Shown here: positions 12,401-24,155 of the stretch, one piece after another
How the letters are laid out: every line of letters begins with the position of its first letter
How positions within the stretch are numbered: position 1 is the first letter of the stretch
Source of the DNA: Mycoplasma sp. 1018B
GTDB lineage: Bacteria > Bacillota_I > Bacilli_A > Mycoplasmatales > Metamycoplasmataceae
Assembly: GCF_024582675.1 (NCBI RefSeq)
Contig: NZ_CP102084.1
Coordinates: 248,001 to 312,000 of the forward strand
DNA: 64,000 nt
Reading direction: 5' to 3'
Program-made: the position numbers and the translations under genes
The notes under the pieces: model-generated
The model's input: the letters and a program-made list of their open reading frames with translations, nothing else
Database searches by the model: none
Told to the model about the DNA's origin: nothing

Positions 12401-14651
12401 TATATTGATTTTTAATATTATCAACTAATTGAGGAGTTTTAGTAGCTGTATTAATAAATAAATTTAATTTACTATTAGCATTATTTTCATTAAGATTGTG
12501 TTCCATTGCATAATTAATTTGTTCTTGGGTAAATTGTAAGTCTCATGAAGCAATTTGCAATCTGAAAGCATTTAAAGTATTTTCATTAATATTTTCTATA
12601 TTAGTAACATTATTTAAATTAGTTAATTGTTCAATAATAGTTTCTAAATTTTTAACTGCTTGTGATTTATCATTTGTTGTTTGAATTAAATCAGTATCTA
12701 AATTAGCAATTGCACTATAAAGAATAGCTTTTTCTTGTTTTTTTAAATTTGAATTTTTTACTTGATCTAATAAACTAATACGTTCTTCAATTTTAGTTTT
12801 AACATTAGCTAATTGATCATAATTAGAAGCATTTTTAATTTCTTGTGCGTAACGATTCAAAATAATATCAATATTATTTTGTGTTATTTCACTTCTATTA
12901 TTAACATTAACATAAGGATCAAACATTACTTTGATTTGATTTAATTCATTTTCGAAATTAGTATTAGCATTTTGTGAATTAGCCTCATTTATTTGTGGTC
13001 ATTCAATAGTTTTTTCTATTAAATTATCTTTAAAAGTTTCTCTAGCACTTTGCTCTTCGATATATTTAATTAATTGAGCTCTTTTGTATTCATTGTTTAA
13101 TTTAGTATCCATTTGAGAATCTTCAAAAGCAATTACATTTAAATCATTTATAAGTGATACTTTTGGTTTATGTTTAGTTTCTAAATTTAATTTACCAATT
13201 TTAATTAAAGTTTGGTTTCTTTTAACATAATCACTGCTGTAGCTAACATAATCATTACTATTGATGTCTTTAGTATCAACTAAATTAATATTATTTTTTA
13301 TTTCTTCCAAAGTTAAAAAGTTATTATCTAAAGTTTCTTCTCCATTGGGATTAGTTGTACCTGGAGCTTGAATTTCTTGATAAACTTGAGTTAAATGTTG
13401 GTTAATTTGTTCAACTTCTTTAATTTTTAATTTAATGTTATTAACCAATTGCTTTTTCATTTCTTCAGTAGCACTGTTATCATTATCATATATATTAGGA
13501 GTAAATACAGTAGCTAAATTATTAATTAAAGCATCTTTGTCTTTTTGTGTTAAATAATTGTTATTACTAATAACTTTAATTTGATCAATTATTGCTTTTA
13601 ATAATTCATATTTTGTTTCTTGAGTTAAACCATTTTTGTTTCTATAATCAATAGCATTAATTTTTTTAATTAAATCTGTTTTAGCATTTACATCATTTAA
13701 ACCTATAGTACCATTAACAAAATTAATTATATCACTGATAGCAGTAGCTTTAATTGTTGCTTCTTTTAATTTTTCTTCAAAATTTTCTTTATTAGCCTCA
13801 TAATTTTTCATTCATGAACTCACCAAAGAAATTCACTCTTTTCTAGTTGTAAAAGCTAAAGTTGTTTTACTATTAGGATTTAAATTATCTCATTGAGCTC
13901 TTGCTTGATCATTAAGAGCTTTATTATCTTTAATAGCAATCATAGCATCATAATATTTATGAATATTTAAAAACTTTTCTCTTGTAGCTGCAATATCACT
14001 TGCTTTATGATTCATAACTTGAGTCATTAATTGTGATAAAGTGATTTGTAAACCAACTCTAGTTTCATTAGGAAAATATCCTTTAGTTTCTCAAGTATTA
14101 GGTCTAAGAGGTCATCTAGTATTGATCATATCTATAGTTTGAGCTCTCAAATGTTCATTTTTAATTCTTTCTTTCATTTGTTCAAGAGTTAAATTTAAAA
14201 AATCTCTTTTAACTATAATATCAGCCATGTGTGAAGCTACATAACTTCTTTGATTACCTGGATCATAGTAATTATTTAAGCCACCACCAGAAATATTGTT
14301 AGCTCTTACTTCTTGACCTTCTAAATTTATATATCTACCTTGACCAATCATAGTCATGTTTTTGGCTATTTCTAAAGCATATTCTAATTTTTCAACAAAA
14401 TCACTTTGAATGTTATCATTATTTTCGTTATCGATTATCATTCTGCTTAATGTTGGCATTAATTGATCTCTTGTAATAACATTAAAATGTTGTCTTTGAA
14501 TTGTATTAATAACTGTTTGAATTCTGCGTTTAAATTCGTCTTTAGGAACAACACTAGTAGCAGCTAAAACAGGCATAAAAGTTAATGAACTTAAAACAAT
14601 TCCTGAGCCTAAAATAATTTTTTTAATTTTGTTTTTATTTTGATTTTTCAT
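6455..14651 (-). pseudogene. Giant head/FIVAR/GA-repeat surface protein, gene A (two frameshifts near the 3' end)
   Basis: The ATG is at 14651; the signal peptide (KIKKIILGSGIVLSSLTFMPVLA) is followed by the family head, with HLRAQTIDMINTRW near residue 170. Next comes a unique helical region (to about residue 970), then FIVAR/GA-like repeats of about 125 aa (Y.QAD..LK..YD, LNGQ, LTNAQK). The first frame runs to TAA at 8019-8021 (2210 aa). Relative to gene C one T is missing near 8024-8030 and another near 7971-7976. After both, the frame is open again (with Trp TGAs) to TAA at 6455, adding the last repeats and a C-terminal anchor (LIWILLWVSIILTGG-type segment, then KKFNK). As it stands the product would be unanchored. 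This is either a real defect, a variable state or a sequencing error. The ribosome site (AGAAAGA) is weak. It is likely a host-matrix or serum-binding surface protein (inference from Ebh-like modules). Confidence 0.75.
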
Positions 14652-14694
14652 AATTATTCTTTCTGATTTTTGAAATTAAAACAAATAAATATTT

Positions 14695-14715
14695 TTAAGC
14701 ATTTAAAATGCTTAA
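14695..14715. promoter_or_regulatory. Perfect palindrome in the leader of gene A
   Basis: Two 10-bp arms (TTAAGCATTT / AAATGCTTAA) around one base lie between the start codon and the TA tract. It could be an operator or a 5' leader hairpin. Genes B and C have a comparable inverted repeat in the same place, but of different sequence. Confidence 0.45.
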
Positions 14716-14724
14716 TATTTAAAT

Positions 14725-14744
14725 TATATATATATATATATATA
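14725..14744 (-). repeat. TA-dinucleotide tract upstream of gene A
   Basis: (TA)10 lies 73 nt upstream of the gene A start codon and is a candidate phase-variation element by analogy with other mycoplasma surface genes. Confidence 0.7.
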
Positions 14745-14823
14745 AGTCACAAAAAACACTAATTTTTATAAAAATTCTTTAAAAATCAACTTTTTAAAAA
14801 TTTAATAAATTAAAGAATATAAA

Positions 14824-14857
14824 AATCAGAGATTATTATTTGTAATTATCTCTGATT
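14824..14857 (-). terminator. Terminator downstream of the 15062-15574 gene
   Basis: AATCAGAGAT (14824-14833) pairs with ATCTCTGATT (14848-14857). On the minus strand the hairpin is followed by TTTTATA. It is about 200 bp beyond the annotated stop codon, which leaves room for a longer gene. Confidence 0.6.
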
Positions 14858-15061
14858 GTAAATTGTAATTTTTGACTATTTAAAATAATTAGATTATTCA
14901 ATATGTTTTAATAAAAATTTAAATAAGTTGATAGCATTAAAATTGTATATATAATTTTTTATTATTTTTTCATATTTACAAAACTTTCTTGTATGGCATA
15001 ATTATCATTAAAATTATCAATATTTTTTAATTTCTTGATTAATTTATTTATTGTGTTTAAT

Positions 15062-15574
15062 TTAATTAGGATATTTTAAACAATTATATTTGTTCAATTT
15101 CTTTTTAATGTTTTCAATTAAAAAATAATAAGAAAAATCATTTATTAAATATATATATATATATATTGGTAAATAAAAAATAAAATACTTAAAATCTCTA
15201 TAAAAATGTAAATCAAAATACTCTTCGTAAGTCATTGGTTTTTCTTCATGCATCGAATAAATTTTATAATTAGTTATATTTGCTATAGTTCTGTAAAAAC
15301 AAGCAACAAAACAAATTAAAATCAAAAATAAAATAAAAAACAACGAATTTATTATTTGAGAAACGTTCTTTAGTTTATAGGTTTTATATTTTTTTTCTAA
15401 TTTTATTGGAATGAATCAATTCACTATTTGAATTAATAACAATGTTATCAGTGTATAAATAATATAATAGTTTAATCCTTGAGTTAGTTCAAAACTAAGT
15501 CATGCATTACTTAAAAAAGTAAAAGTTCCAAAAAAATAAATAAAATATTTTAAAAATATATTTAAATATTTCAT
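15062..15574 (-). CDS. Small polytopic membrane protein, unrecognised
   Basis: 170 aa from ATG 15574, preceded by GGAG 9 nt upstream; two TGAs are read as Trp. Four hydrophobic segments are visible, roughly residues 5-25, 32-52, 78-97 and 128-150, with charged linkers (MHEEKPMTYEEYFDLHF between the third and fourth). I do not recognise a family. The fourth segment contains IYIYIYL, encoded by an (AT)9 run at 15149-15166, so slippage there would frameshift the protein. After the stop, a +1 frame continues about 35 codons of similar composition, so the original protein may have been longer. It sits between giant genes A and B in the same orientation, with its own terminator. Confidence 0.7.
15149..15166 (-). 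repeat. AT tract inside the membrane-protein gene
   Basis: (AT)9 lies within the coding region, encoding alternating Ile/Tyr. Unlike the other AT tracts in the window, it is intragenic. Confidence 0.7.
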
Positions 15575-15688
15575 TAGTATTCACTCCAATTTGAATTTTT
15601 CACAAATCAATCTTTTATAATTTTTACTATATTGAAATTATATTATTTTTATTTTAACTAGTTCAATTTATTAATCTATGTAATACAA

Positions 15689-15723
15689 AAAAAACTGAAA
15701 AAAATATATTTTTTCAGTTTTTT
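15689..15723 (-). terminator. Terminator of gene B
   Basis: A long inverted repeat with arms around ACTGAAAAAA / TTTTTTCAGT and flanking A/T runs lies 16 nt beyond the gene B stop codon. Confidence 0.7.
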
Positions 15724-15739
15724 AATATTCATATAAAAA

Positions 15740-18700
15740 TTATTTATTATTAAATCTTTTAACTAATAATCAAGCAAAATAAACTAATCCTATTGTTAAA
15801 ATACTTGCAGTTATTAAAATTATTAATAATAATATATCTTTATACTTATTATTCTTTTTACTATTTAATAATTGATTTAATATTGAATTAACTTGTTGAA
15901 TATTTTGAGCGTTTTTAATTTGTTTTTTATAAGTTATTTTTTCTTCATTTGAATAGTTTTCTAATTTATCAATAACAGAATTAGCATTATTTTTTGATAA
16001 TTCTAAATTAACTTTACCATCTAGTTTATTCAAAACGTTTCTAAATTTTTCATTATTAGATTTTAAAATTGATTCATTTAATAAATTATCATTTATAGTA
16101 TGTAATTGATCAAATAATTTTTTGCTACTTATAATCATTTGATCATAAGAATCTTTAATATTTTTTGTCGCATCATAATAATTATTATCTATTATAATAC
16201 TAGAATTATTTTGTAAATTATTTCTTAATTCTTTCATTAAATTATTAATATTTTGATAATCAATATCTAATTGTTTTAAAATCTCTAAATTATCAGTTTT
16301 TATTATTGTTTCAAGAGCTTTATCCTTTTGTTTGTTAGTTAAAGCTTGATATTCTTGGTTAATTTTATTTTTTATCAATTCTTTTTGTTTATTTACTTTA
16401 ACATTACCATTTAAATTATTAATAGCATTTTTTAATTCATTGATAGCTTGATTAACTTGATTTAAATCTAAATTATTTCCAGTTGTTTTATTTAGTGTTT
16501 GCTTTTGATTATTTAAAGCTTTATCATAAGCTTGTTTTAAATCTAAATCGGCTTGTGAATAATTAATATTATTAGTATCAATTGTTTGAATATTATTATA
16601 AGTTTGCATTGCTTGATCTAATAAAGTAATTTGATTTTTTAAAAGATTTTGATTTTGTCAATTAAGATTTGCAATTTCTTTTTCTAAAGCTTTTTTTTGT
16701 GCATTATTAAGATATTTAGTTTGTTTTAAAAATTCATTTAATTCTTTTTGGCATTTTGATCTTTTTGTTTATCAATTAGCTCGTTAAATCTATTATTAAA
16801 TTCATTAACTTTATTAGCAAAATCTTTATTTGTAGGATCTAAATTATCAATTAGATTATTTAACGTTTTTTTATCTTTTTGATTTAAAATTGCTTCATTT
16901 TTAACTTTTTGATAAAGATTTTCTTTAGTTGTTAAATTAATTTTACTTTCTTTGAAATTATTTAAATTATTAGTTTGATTTTCTTGATCATTAACAGCTA
17001 TATTTAATAAATCATCTATTAAATCGTTTTGTTGTTCGTTGTTTAAATTAGTTTTATTTTTAATTTCTTGAATTAAATCTTTTTATCTAATAAATAATTT
17101 ACTTGATTATTAAATTGTTTGATTTGTTCAGCATTATTTACATCGCTTGGTACTTTAATGTTATCAACTTGTTGAATTAATTTATCTTTTTCTTTTGACT
17201 TAAATGAGAATTATTTTGAATACTTTGCTTAATTTTTTCTTTTTAAATTCATAATTTAAATCACCATCAAGTGCTTCTTTGGCTTCAATTAAATCTTTTC
17301 TAATTGATTAACAGCTTGAGAATCAAGATTTTGCATTGAATTAGTTTGTAATAAATCTAATGTTTGATTTTTTAATTTATCATAATTATTTTTAGTTCTT
17401 GGACTAGCTGCTTTATAAGAATCATTATTTTCTTGATTTAATTCATTTTCTAAATCTTGCAACGTATTAGCAAGTTGTTGCATTAAATTATCTAAAGTTA
17501 TAGCTTTATTAACTATATCATCTACATCAGCAATTAATAAAACATTATCAATTTCATTTTTTAAAGCTTCTTTTTGAGCATTATTTAATTTAGTTAATTG
17601 ATCAATTTTTTCTTTAGCTTGATTTTGTTTATTTTTAAGTAATTGGTCACCATCTAAATCATTATATTTAGTTTTTAAATCTTTTGCTAATTGTTCAATT
17701 GTTTTTTGATCAATAACATTAGCACCTTTTTCTTTATCAACAAGATTTGCTGCTTGATTTTTAACATCTTCAAAAGTAAGTTTTTTCTCACTTGTAGCAT
17801 TTAAGTATTTTTTATCAGTAGCTAAGTTGGCATATTTAGCTAATTGATTTTTAAGATTTTGCATTGTTTGATTAATATTATTTGCTAAATCTTTTATTGC
17901 TAAAATTTTTTCATTTTCAACTTCTTTATTAACTTGAGCAATTAAATTTTCTTTTTGTTTATTATTAAGATCATTTAATTGATTAATATAATCAATTACT
18001 TGCTTACGAGTTTCAGCAATATTATTGCCATTTAAATTATCAATAGCATTATGAAGATTTTGATTTTGTTGATTTACTAAATTTTCATTTAATAAATTTT
18101 CATCATTATTATTTTCTAATTGTTTTAATAAATTTTGAGCTTTGATAATTTCTTGGTCATAAACTTGTTTTTTATCTGGCGAAGCATTAAGATAATTATT
18201 GTCTGCTTTTAAAGTTTTTCCCTTAGCAAGATAATCTCTTAAAGTTTGCATTTGGCCATTTAATACTTTATTTTCATTATCAGCTTGATTAATTTGTTCA
18301 AAATTATTGGCTTGATTAATGTTTTCAATAGCTTTAGTTTTTTGTGCCTCAGTTAATGAAATATATTCATTATTAATTCTACTAATAGCATTTTCTTTAG
18401 CTTCTTTAACTTTTTCTTGACCATTAAGATTATTTTCTGCTTGTTTTAATTCATTAATTTTAGCTACAATTTGTTCTTTATTTAAGTTTAAACCATTTGT
18501 TTTATCAATTATAGTTTGGCGCTCTTCTAAAGCATTATCATAAGTTTTTTGTGGATTTTCATCAGCTTGTGAATATTTAATATCATTTTTATCTACAACT
18601 TCAATTGCTTTATATTCTTTCATCACATCATCTAAAGCTTGAATTTTAGTTTTTAATTGATCTATTTGATTAGAATGAGCTAAAGTAATTTCATTTCTTA

Positions 18701-21700
18701 AAGTTGTTTTTTGCGCATCGTTTAGAAAATTTTTACTTTCTAAAAATTCTTTTAATGCTATTTTTTGATTATTAATAGTTAGAGCTTCTTCATAAAATTC
18801 TTGAATATTTTGATCTCAAATTTGGTCATTTTTGCTCACTAAATCAATTTTTTGATTTATTTCATTTTTTTCAATTTGATTTAAATCTAATAATTGATTA
18901 ATTTTAGTTTTAATATTTAATTTAGCCTCTTCAAGAGCTTGGTTAATAATTTGATTTAATTCTGCTTCACTTAGATTTTTATTTAAAGAATTTATTTGAT
19001 TATTAAATTGATTTTTTTCTTCAGTGGTTAAATAAAGCATTTTTTCAATATTAGATACTAAAAATTTTCTTTTACCATCTAAAGTATTTGTTATTTGAAT
19101 TAAATTCTCATAATCAGTATTTAAATTATTAATTTGTTCATTAAGATTTGATAAATTTATATTATTTAAATCAGTTTCTAAAAATTGATTTAAATTATTT
19201 TTAGCATTATCCAATATTGAATCATATTGTTTTTGTGTTTCTATTTCTTCAGCTTGATATATTAAAGAATTTTTAATTTCATTTTCATTATTTAATTGAT
19301 TATTTATTAAATTTAAATTTTGATCTAATAATGAAGTTAAATCATTTATTTGATTAATATTTTTTAAAGTATCTTGTTGATTAATTAGAGCAATAAGTTC
19401 TTTTTTATGCTTATCAGTTATATTGTTTAGTTTTTCAATCTTATCAATTGCTTCTTTTTTAGCTTGAAAAATACTATTACCATTTAAATTATCAATTGTT
19501 TGATTAATATTATTAATAGCATTTTGAACATTAGAAATTTCAAGTAAATTATCATTATCAACAGTATTTAAGTTATTTAATAATACTTTAGAATTGTCAA
19601 TAGCTTGATCATAATTATCTTTAATGTTTTTAGTTGCATGAATATAATTATTATCATTTTGAATATTATCTTTTTCATTAATTAAATTTCTCATTTCAAG
19701 CATTTTTTGATTTAATTCATTGGCTTGATTTTCTATTTGTTCAATAGTTGTAAAATCATTACTTTGATCTATTAAATTAATTAATTTATTTTTTTGTAAT
19801 TTAGTTAAATTATTCAATTGTTCAATATTATCTTTTGCTTGTTTTTTGCTTTGATTTAATTTATTTAAACCGTTTAAATTATTTTTAGCATTTTCTAAGT
19901 TTTGTATATATTCTTCAATAGTTACTAAATTTAAATTTTGCTCACTATTATTATCAACAATTGTTTTTCTTAAATTATTTGCTTGATCATAATTATCTTT
20001 TAAATTACTATCAGCTAAAAGATAATTTAAATCAGTATGATCTATTTCGCTAATTGCTTGATAATTTTGCATTGCTTGATCAAGTTTATTTATATCATTT
20101 ATAATTTGTTGTTCATTTGTTTCATTAGCTGTTTTAATAATTTCTTTAAAATTATTTTTTTGTCCTTGATTTAAAAAGATTTTTTGATTTAAAGTATTTA
20201 ATAAATTTTCTCTAAGTTTATTTAAATCTTGTGCTTGTTTATAGATATTAGCTATATTTTGATCTAAAATATCATTATTTAAATCAGCTTCTAAAATTTG
20301 TTCTTTAAATTGTATTTTTTCTTCTTGTGTTAAATTATTTAATTTATCAATTTCTAAATTAAGATTTTCTTTAGCCTGTGTTAAAGCTTGATTAAGAATT
20401 TGATTTTTGGCACCTTGATCAATAGTATTTTTGTCTAAAAAATTAATTTGTTCAATAAAATTATTTTTTTGATCTTTATCTAAATGTAAAGCTTTATTAA
20501 TTTGATTTTTTAAATCTGTTTTTCTACCATCTAAATTATTTTGTGCACTTTGCAATTCACTAGTTATGTTTGCACTTTGATTAATTTTTTCAATAATGTC
20601 ATTAGTATTTAAATGAGTAAAATCTAAAGTTTCTAAACTATTTTTAATTACTTGAGATTGATTTAATGTCTCATCATAATTATTTTTAATTTCTTGATTT
20701 TCAAGTTGATAATCTAAAGATTCTTTAACTGAAGTTTTTTGATTAATTTGTTCTTTTAAAGCACCAAATGTTGAATCTAAAACAATAATTTGATCTAGTA
20801 GATTTTTAGCTAAAGTATTATCATTCTGTGATAATAAATTAGTTCTAATTTGATTTTTTTGTTTTTTAGTAAAATTGCTTAAACTTTCTAAAATTTTTAA
20901 TTTTTCACTTAGTTCTAAATCAAAATTTAAATTATTAAAATCTGTTTTTAAATTATCTCTAATTTCTTGATAAAACCTTAAATTATTTAAATGTAAATTA
21001 CTGTTTTCTTTATTTTGTTGTGCTTTTTCTCAAGAAGTTTTGAACTTATTAATTATTTGCTTTGTTTTATTAATAAAAGGAATAATTTCGTCAATGTTAT
21101 TGGTTTTAGTAATATTAATTATTTGATTAATTTGATCATTAATTTCAACTATAACATTTCTTTTAAGTTCTATTTCTTGATAATTATTTTCAATAATACT
21201 AAATTGACTATCAAAATCATCATTAGAAGGATTTAATTCATCTAATTGATTAATAAAATAATCTTGATCATTTTTAGCAATTAATTGATCATTTTGAATA
21301 ATTTTTAATAAATTCACTTTTCTTTGAAAATTGGCAACAGTTGTTTTATTTGGTTCATTAGTAAAAAGTTGTTTTAAATATTTAGCTTCTTGTTCATTAT
21401 TTAATGCAGTATCATCAATTAATTCTTGAGCATAATCTAATACTAAATTTAAAAGACTGAGTTTACTATTTTCATTATTAGTATCTAAATCTAAATCATT
21501 ATCAACATTGAAATTACTAATATAATTGATTAATTTATTTTTATCTTCTAAAGTAAAAGTTTTACTATTAATATTATCTATTAAATCTAATTTAGTTTTT
21601 ATGCGTGTTAGTTTATTAACTTGTTCTAAGTTATTTTGAGCATGATCAAAAACTACTGATAAAATTTCAGCATCAATTTTTTCTTTAATAACATTTTCTA

Positions 21701-23987
21701 AAGTTGGATTTTTAGTAGCAACATTAATTAATAAACTTAATTTGCTTTGATTGTTGTTTGTGGCAATTTCATAATTAATTGCATTAGTAATTTGTTCTTG
21801 TGTTAAAAGCAATGACCAATTTGCTATTTGACTTTTAAAATTTTCTAAAGTATTATTATCAATACTATTAATATTATTAACATCATTTAATTTATTAATA
21901 TTATCAATAATAATATCTAAATTTTTTACAGCTTGTGAGGAATTATCACCCAAAGTAATATCACTAGTATTCAAATTAGCAACTGAAGTATAAAGAATCA
22001 TTTTGTCTTGATTTTTTAAAGAAGAATTTTTAATTTTATCTAAGAGAGATAAACGATTTTCAATGTTAGTTTTTACAGTTTCTAATTGATTAAAATCAGT
22101 AGTATTTTCAACTTCTTCAATGTATCTATTTAAAATGGTTTCAATATTATTTTGTCCTATTTCATTTCTATTATTAATTTGTTCATTGATAGGTAACATT
22201 TGTTTAATTTTACTTAATTCATTTGCAAAATTAACATTAGTATCAATAGTGTTTTCTTGATTAACTTGAATTCAATTAATTGTTTTTTCTATTAAAGTGT
22301 CTTTTAATTCATTTTTAACATTAGAATTTTCGATATCTTTAATTTGTTGTGCTCTTTTATATTCATTAGCTAATTTATTATCTAGATCACTATGATCTTT
22401 AGGCATGATATTAAAATCTGTTATTACTGAAGTATTAGGTTTGTGATTACTAGCTATTCTTAATTGACCAATTTGGGCTAATGTTTTTGCTCTTTTTAAA
22501 TAATCATTAGTAAAACTAACATAATCAGAAGAATTAATATCTTTTTGATCAACAATTTCTATTATTTTTCTTATTTCTTCATAAGTAATTAAAGATGTAT
22601 CAATTGTATTTTGTCCGTTAGGTTGATTAGTATTATTAAGTTGAATTAATTTAAAAATTTCAGTATAAGCGTCAGTTGTTTTTTTTGTTTCTGTAATTTT
22701 TTGAGTAATATCATTAATTAATTTTTGTTTTTCTTCTTCACTTTTTTGAGGATTTGAATTATCAAATTGATTTATTTTAAAAATTTTAGCAATATTTTGC
22801 ATTAAAATGTTTTTATCATTTTGAGGAATATATTTATTTGTTCCAATCTCTTTAATTTGTTGTGTTGCTTTTTCTAATAAATCGTATTTTTGTTCTTGTT
22901 GTAAACCATTAGTTTGTTTGTAGTCTATAGCATTAATTTCTTTTAATAAATCAGCTTTAAGATTATCAGCACTATTAGAAATATCACCTTGCATATTATC
23001 TAAAACAATAGCTATGGCTTTTGATTTTTTAGTTGCTTCTTCTAATTTAGTGGCAAAATTTTCTTTATTATTATCATAATCTTTCATTCAACCACTAACA
23101 GTACTTAATCATTCTCTTCTGGTTGTTCAAGGAATATTGTTATTATTATTTCTAGCATTTTCTCATTGTTCTTTAATATCAGCGTTAACCGGTTTATTGT
23201 TTTTAATTTCAGTCATTGCGTCAATGTATAAAGCAATATCATTGAATTTTTGTGTAAAAGCTTCAACATTATCAGGCGATTCTTCTAAAACAACTCTATT
23301 TAATAAAGTAGTTAAATCTAATTGCACACCAATATTTTTATCATTAGGATATTTTGATGTATTAGTATTATAAATATTAGTTGGTATAGGTCAAGAATTA
23401 TTAATTTTGGTAATTATTTCCGCTCTTAAATGTTCATTTTTTAATTTTTTCTTAATATTTTCTAATTCTAATTCATCAATTTTGGCTGCGTTCATTGGGT
23501 TAGGAAAACGATCTATTAAATCTTTCATAGATAAACCAGTAACAATACTTTGCATATAAGTAGTTACTCTTCCTTTTTGATTGGGAACGGTGAAAAAGTT
23601 ATTAGATTCGCCATTCATAAAAGCAGTTTTTTCTTCGTTATTAGTATTTAAATATTTTCCTCCGGCTATTAAATCAATACCTTTAGCTACTTCATAAAAA
23701 AAATCTAATTTAGCAAATAAATTGGCTTCATAAGTTTGATTATTCTTTTTTTGTTCCTTAATACGATCTAACTGCTTAATAAGTTCATTATTTTTATAAG
23801 TAGATTCATTTTTTTTATAATTAGGTAATTGTCTAATTTGATTTTTGATTTGTTCAATTTTCTCATTAACAGTTATATTGTTGTCATGATTGATTTCAGT
23901 AGAAATAATAGGCACAAATGTTAAAGCAGTTAGTAATGGGCTTACAATTAGTAATTTTTTCTTTAATATTTTTTTAACTTTTTTCAT
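15740..23987 (-). pseudogene. Giant head/FIVAR/GA-repeat surface protein, gene B (five frameshifts near the 3' end)
   Basis: ATG at 23987 with GGAGAGA upstream; signal peptide (MKKVKKILKKKLLIVSPLLT, then ALTFVPI) and head domain (HLRAEIITKINNSWP). A helical region to about residue 970 is homologous to those of A and C, followed by FIVAR/GA-like repeats. The first frame (Trp TGAs included) runs to TAA at 17289 (2232 aa). Compared with gene C, single bases are missing near 17296-17300, 17240-17245, 17194-17197, 17081-17085 and 16750. The five losses bring the frame to the one used by the last 1 kb, which ends in an anchor (LLLIILITASILTIGLVYF, then KRFNNK) and TAA at 15740. Two of the five losses are identical to those in gene A. 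The product as read would be truncated and unanchored. The role is inferred as for gene A. Confidence 0.75.
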
Positions 23988-24003
23988 TTATCTCTCCATA
24001 TTT

Positions 24004-24023
24004 AGTTTATGTAAAAATAAACT
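24004..24023. promoter_or_regulatory. Inverted repeat in the gene B leader
   Basis: AGTTTAT (24004-24010) and ATAAACT (24017-24023) flank 6 nt, between the start codon and the AT tract. It may form a short leader hairpin or bind a protein; the role is unknown. Confidence 0.35.
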
Positions 24024-24088
24024 TTATTTTTAGTAAATCCTTAAAATTAATTTAATAATCTTATTAAAAATAATTATAATACAGATAC

Positions 24089-24110
24089 ATATATATATAT
24101 ATATATATAT
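24089..24110 (-). repeat. AT-dinucleotide tract upstream of gene B
   Basis: (AT)11, the longest in the window, lies 101 nt upstream of the gene B start codon. Confidence 0.7.
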
Positions 24111-24123
24111 TAGCATAAAAAAT

Positions 24124-24148
24124 AAAATCAGGATTTTTCCTGATTTTT
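24124..24148 (-). terminator. Terminator of gene C
   Basis: AAAATCAGGA (24124-24133) pairs with TCCTGATTTT (24138-24147), 8 nt past the gene C stop codon. Confidence 0.75.
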
Positions 24149-24155
24149 AATTATT

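Larger units (their letters stand above)
14652..15061. other. Intergenic region between gene A and the membrane-protein gene
   Basis: About 410 bp. It holds the gene A leader (palindrome, TA tract) and the terminator of the upstream minus-strand gene. Between about 14960 and 15058 a minus-strand frame reads 30 or so plausible codons (TINKLIKKLKNIDNF..) that could be a frameshifted extension of the membrane protein. I see no RNA gene. Confidence 0.4.

Noticed and set aside
21015-21236. Plus-strand ORF of 73 codons opposite gene B
   Set aside because: Antisense shadow of the helical region of gene B.
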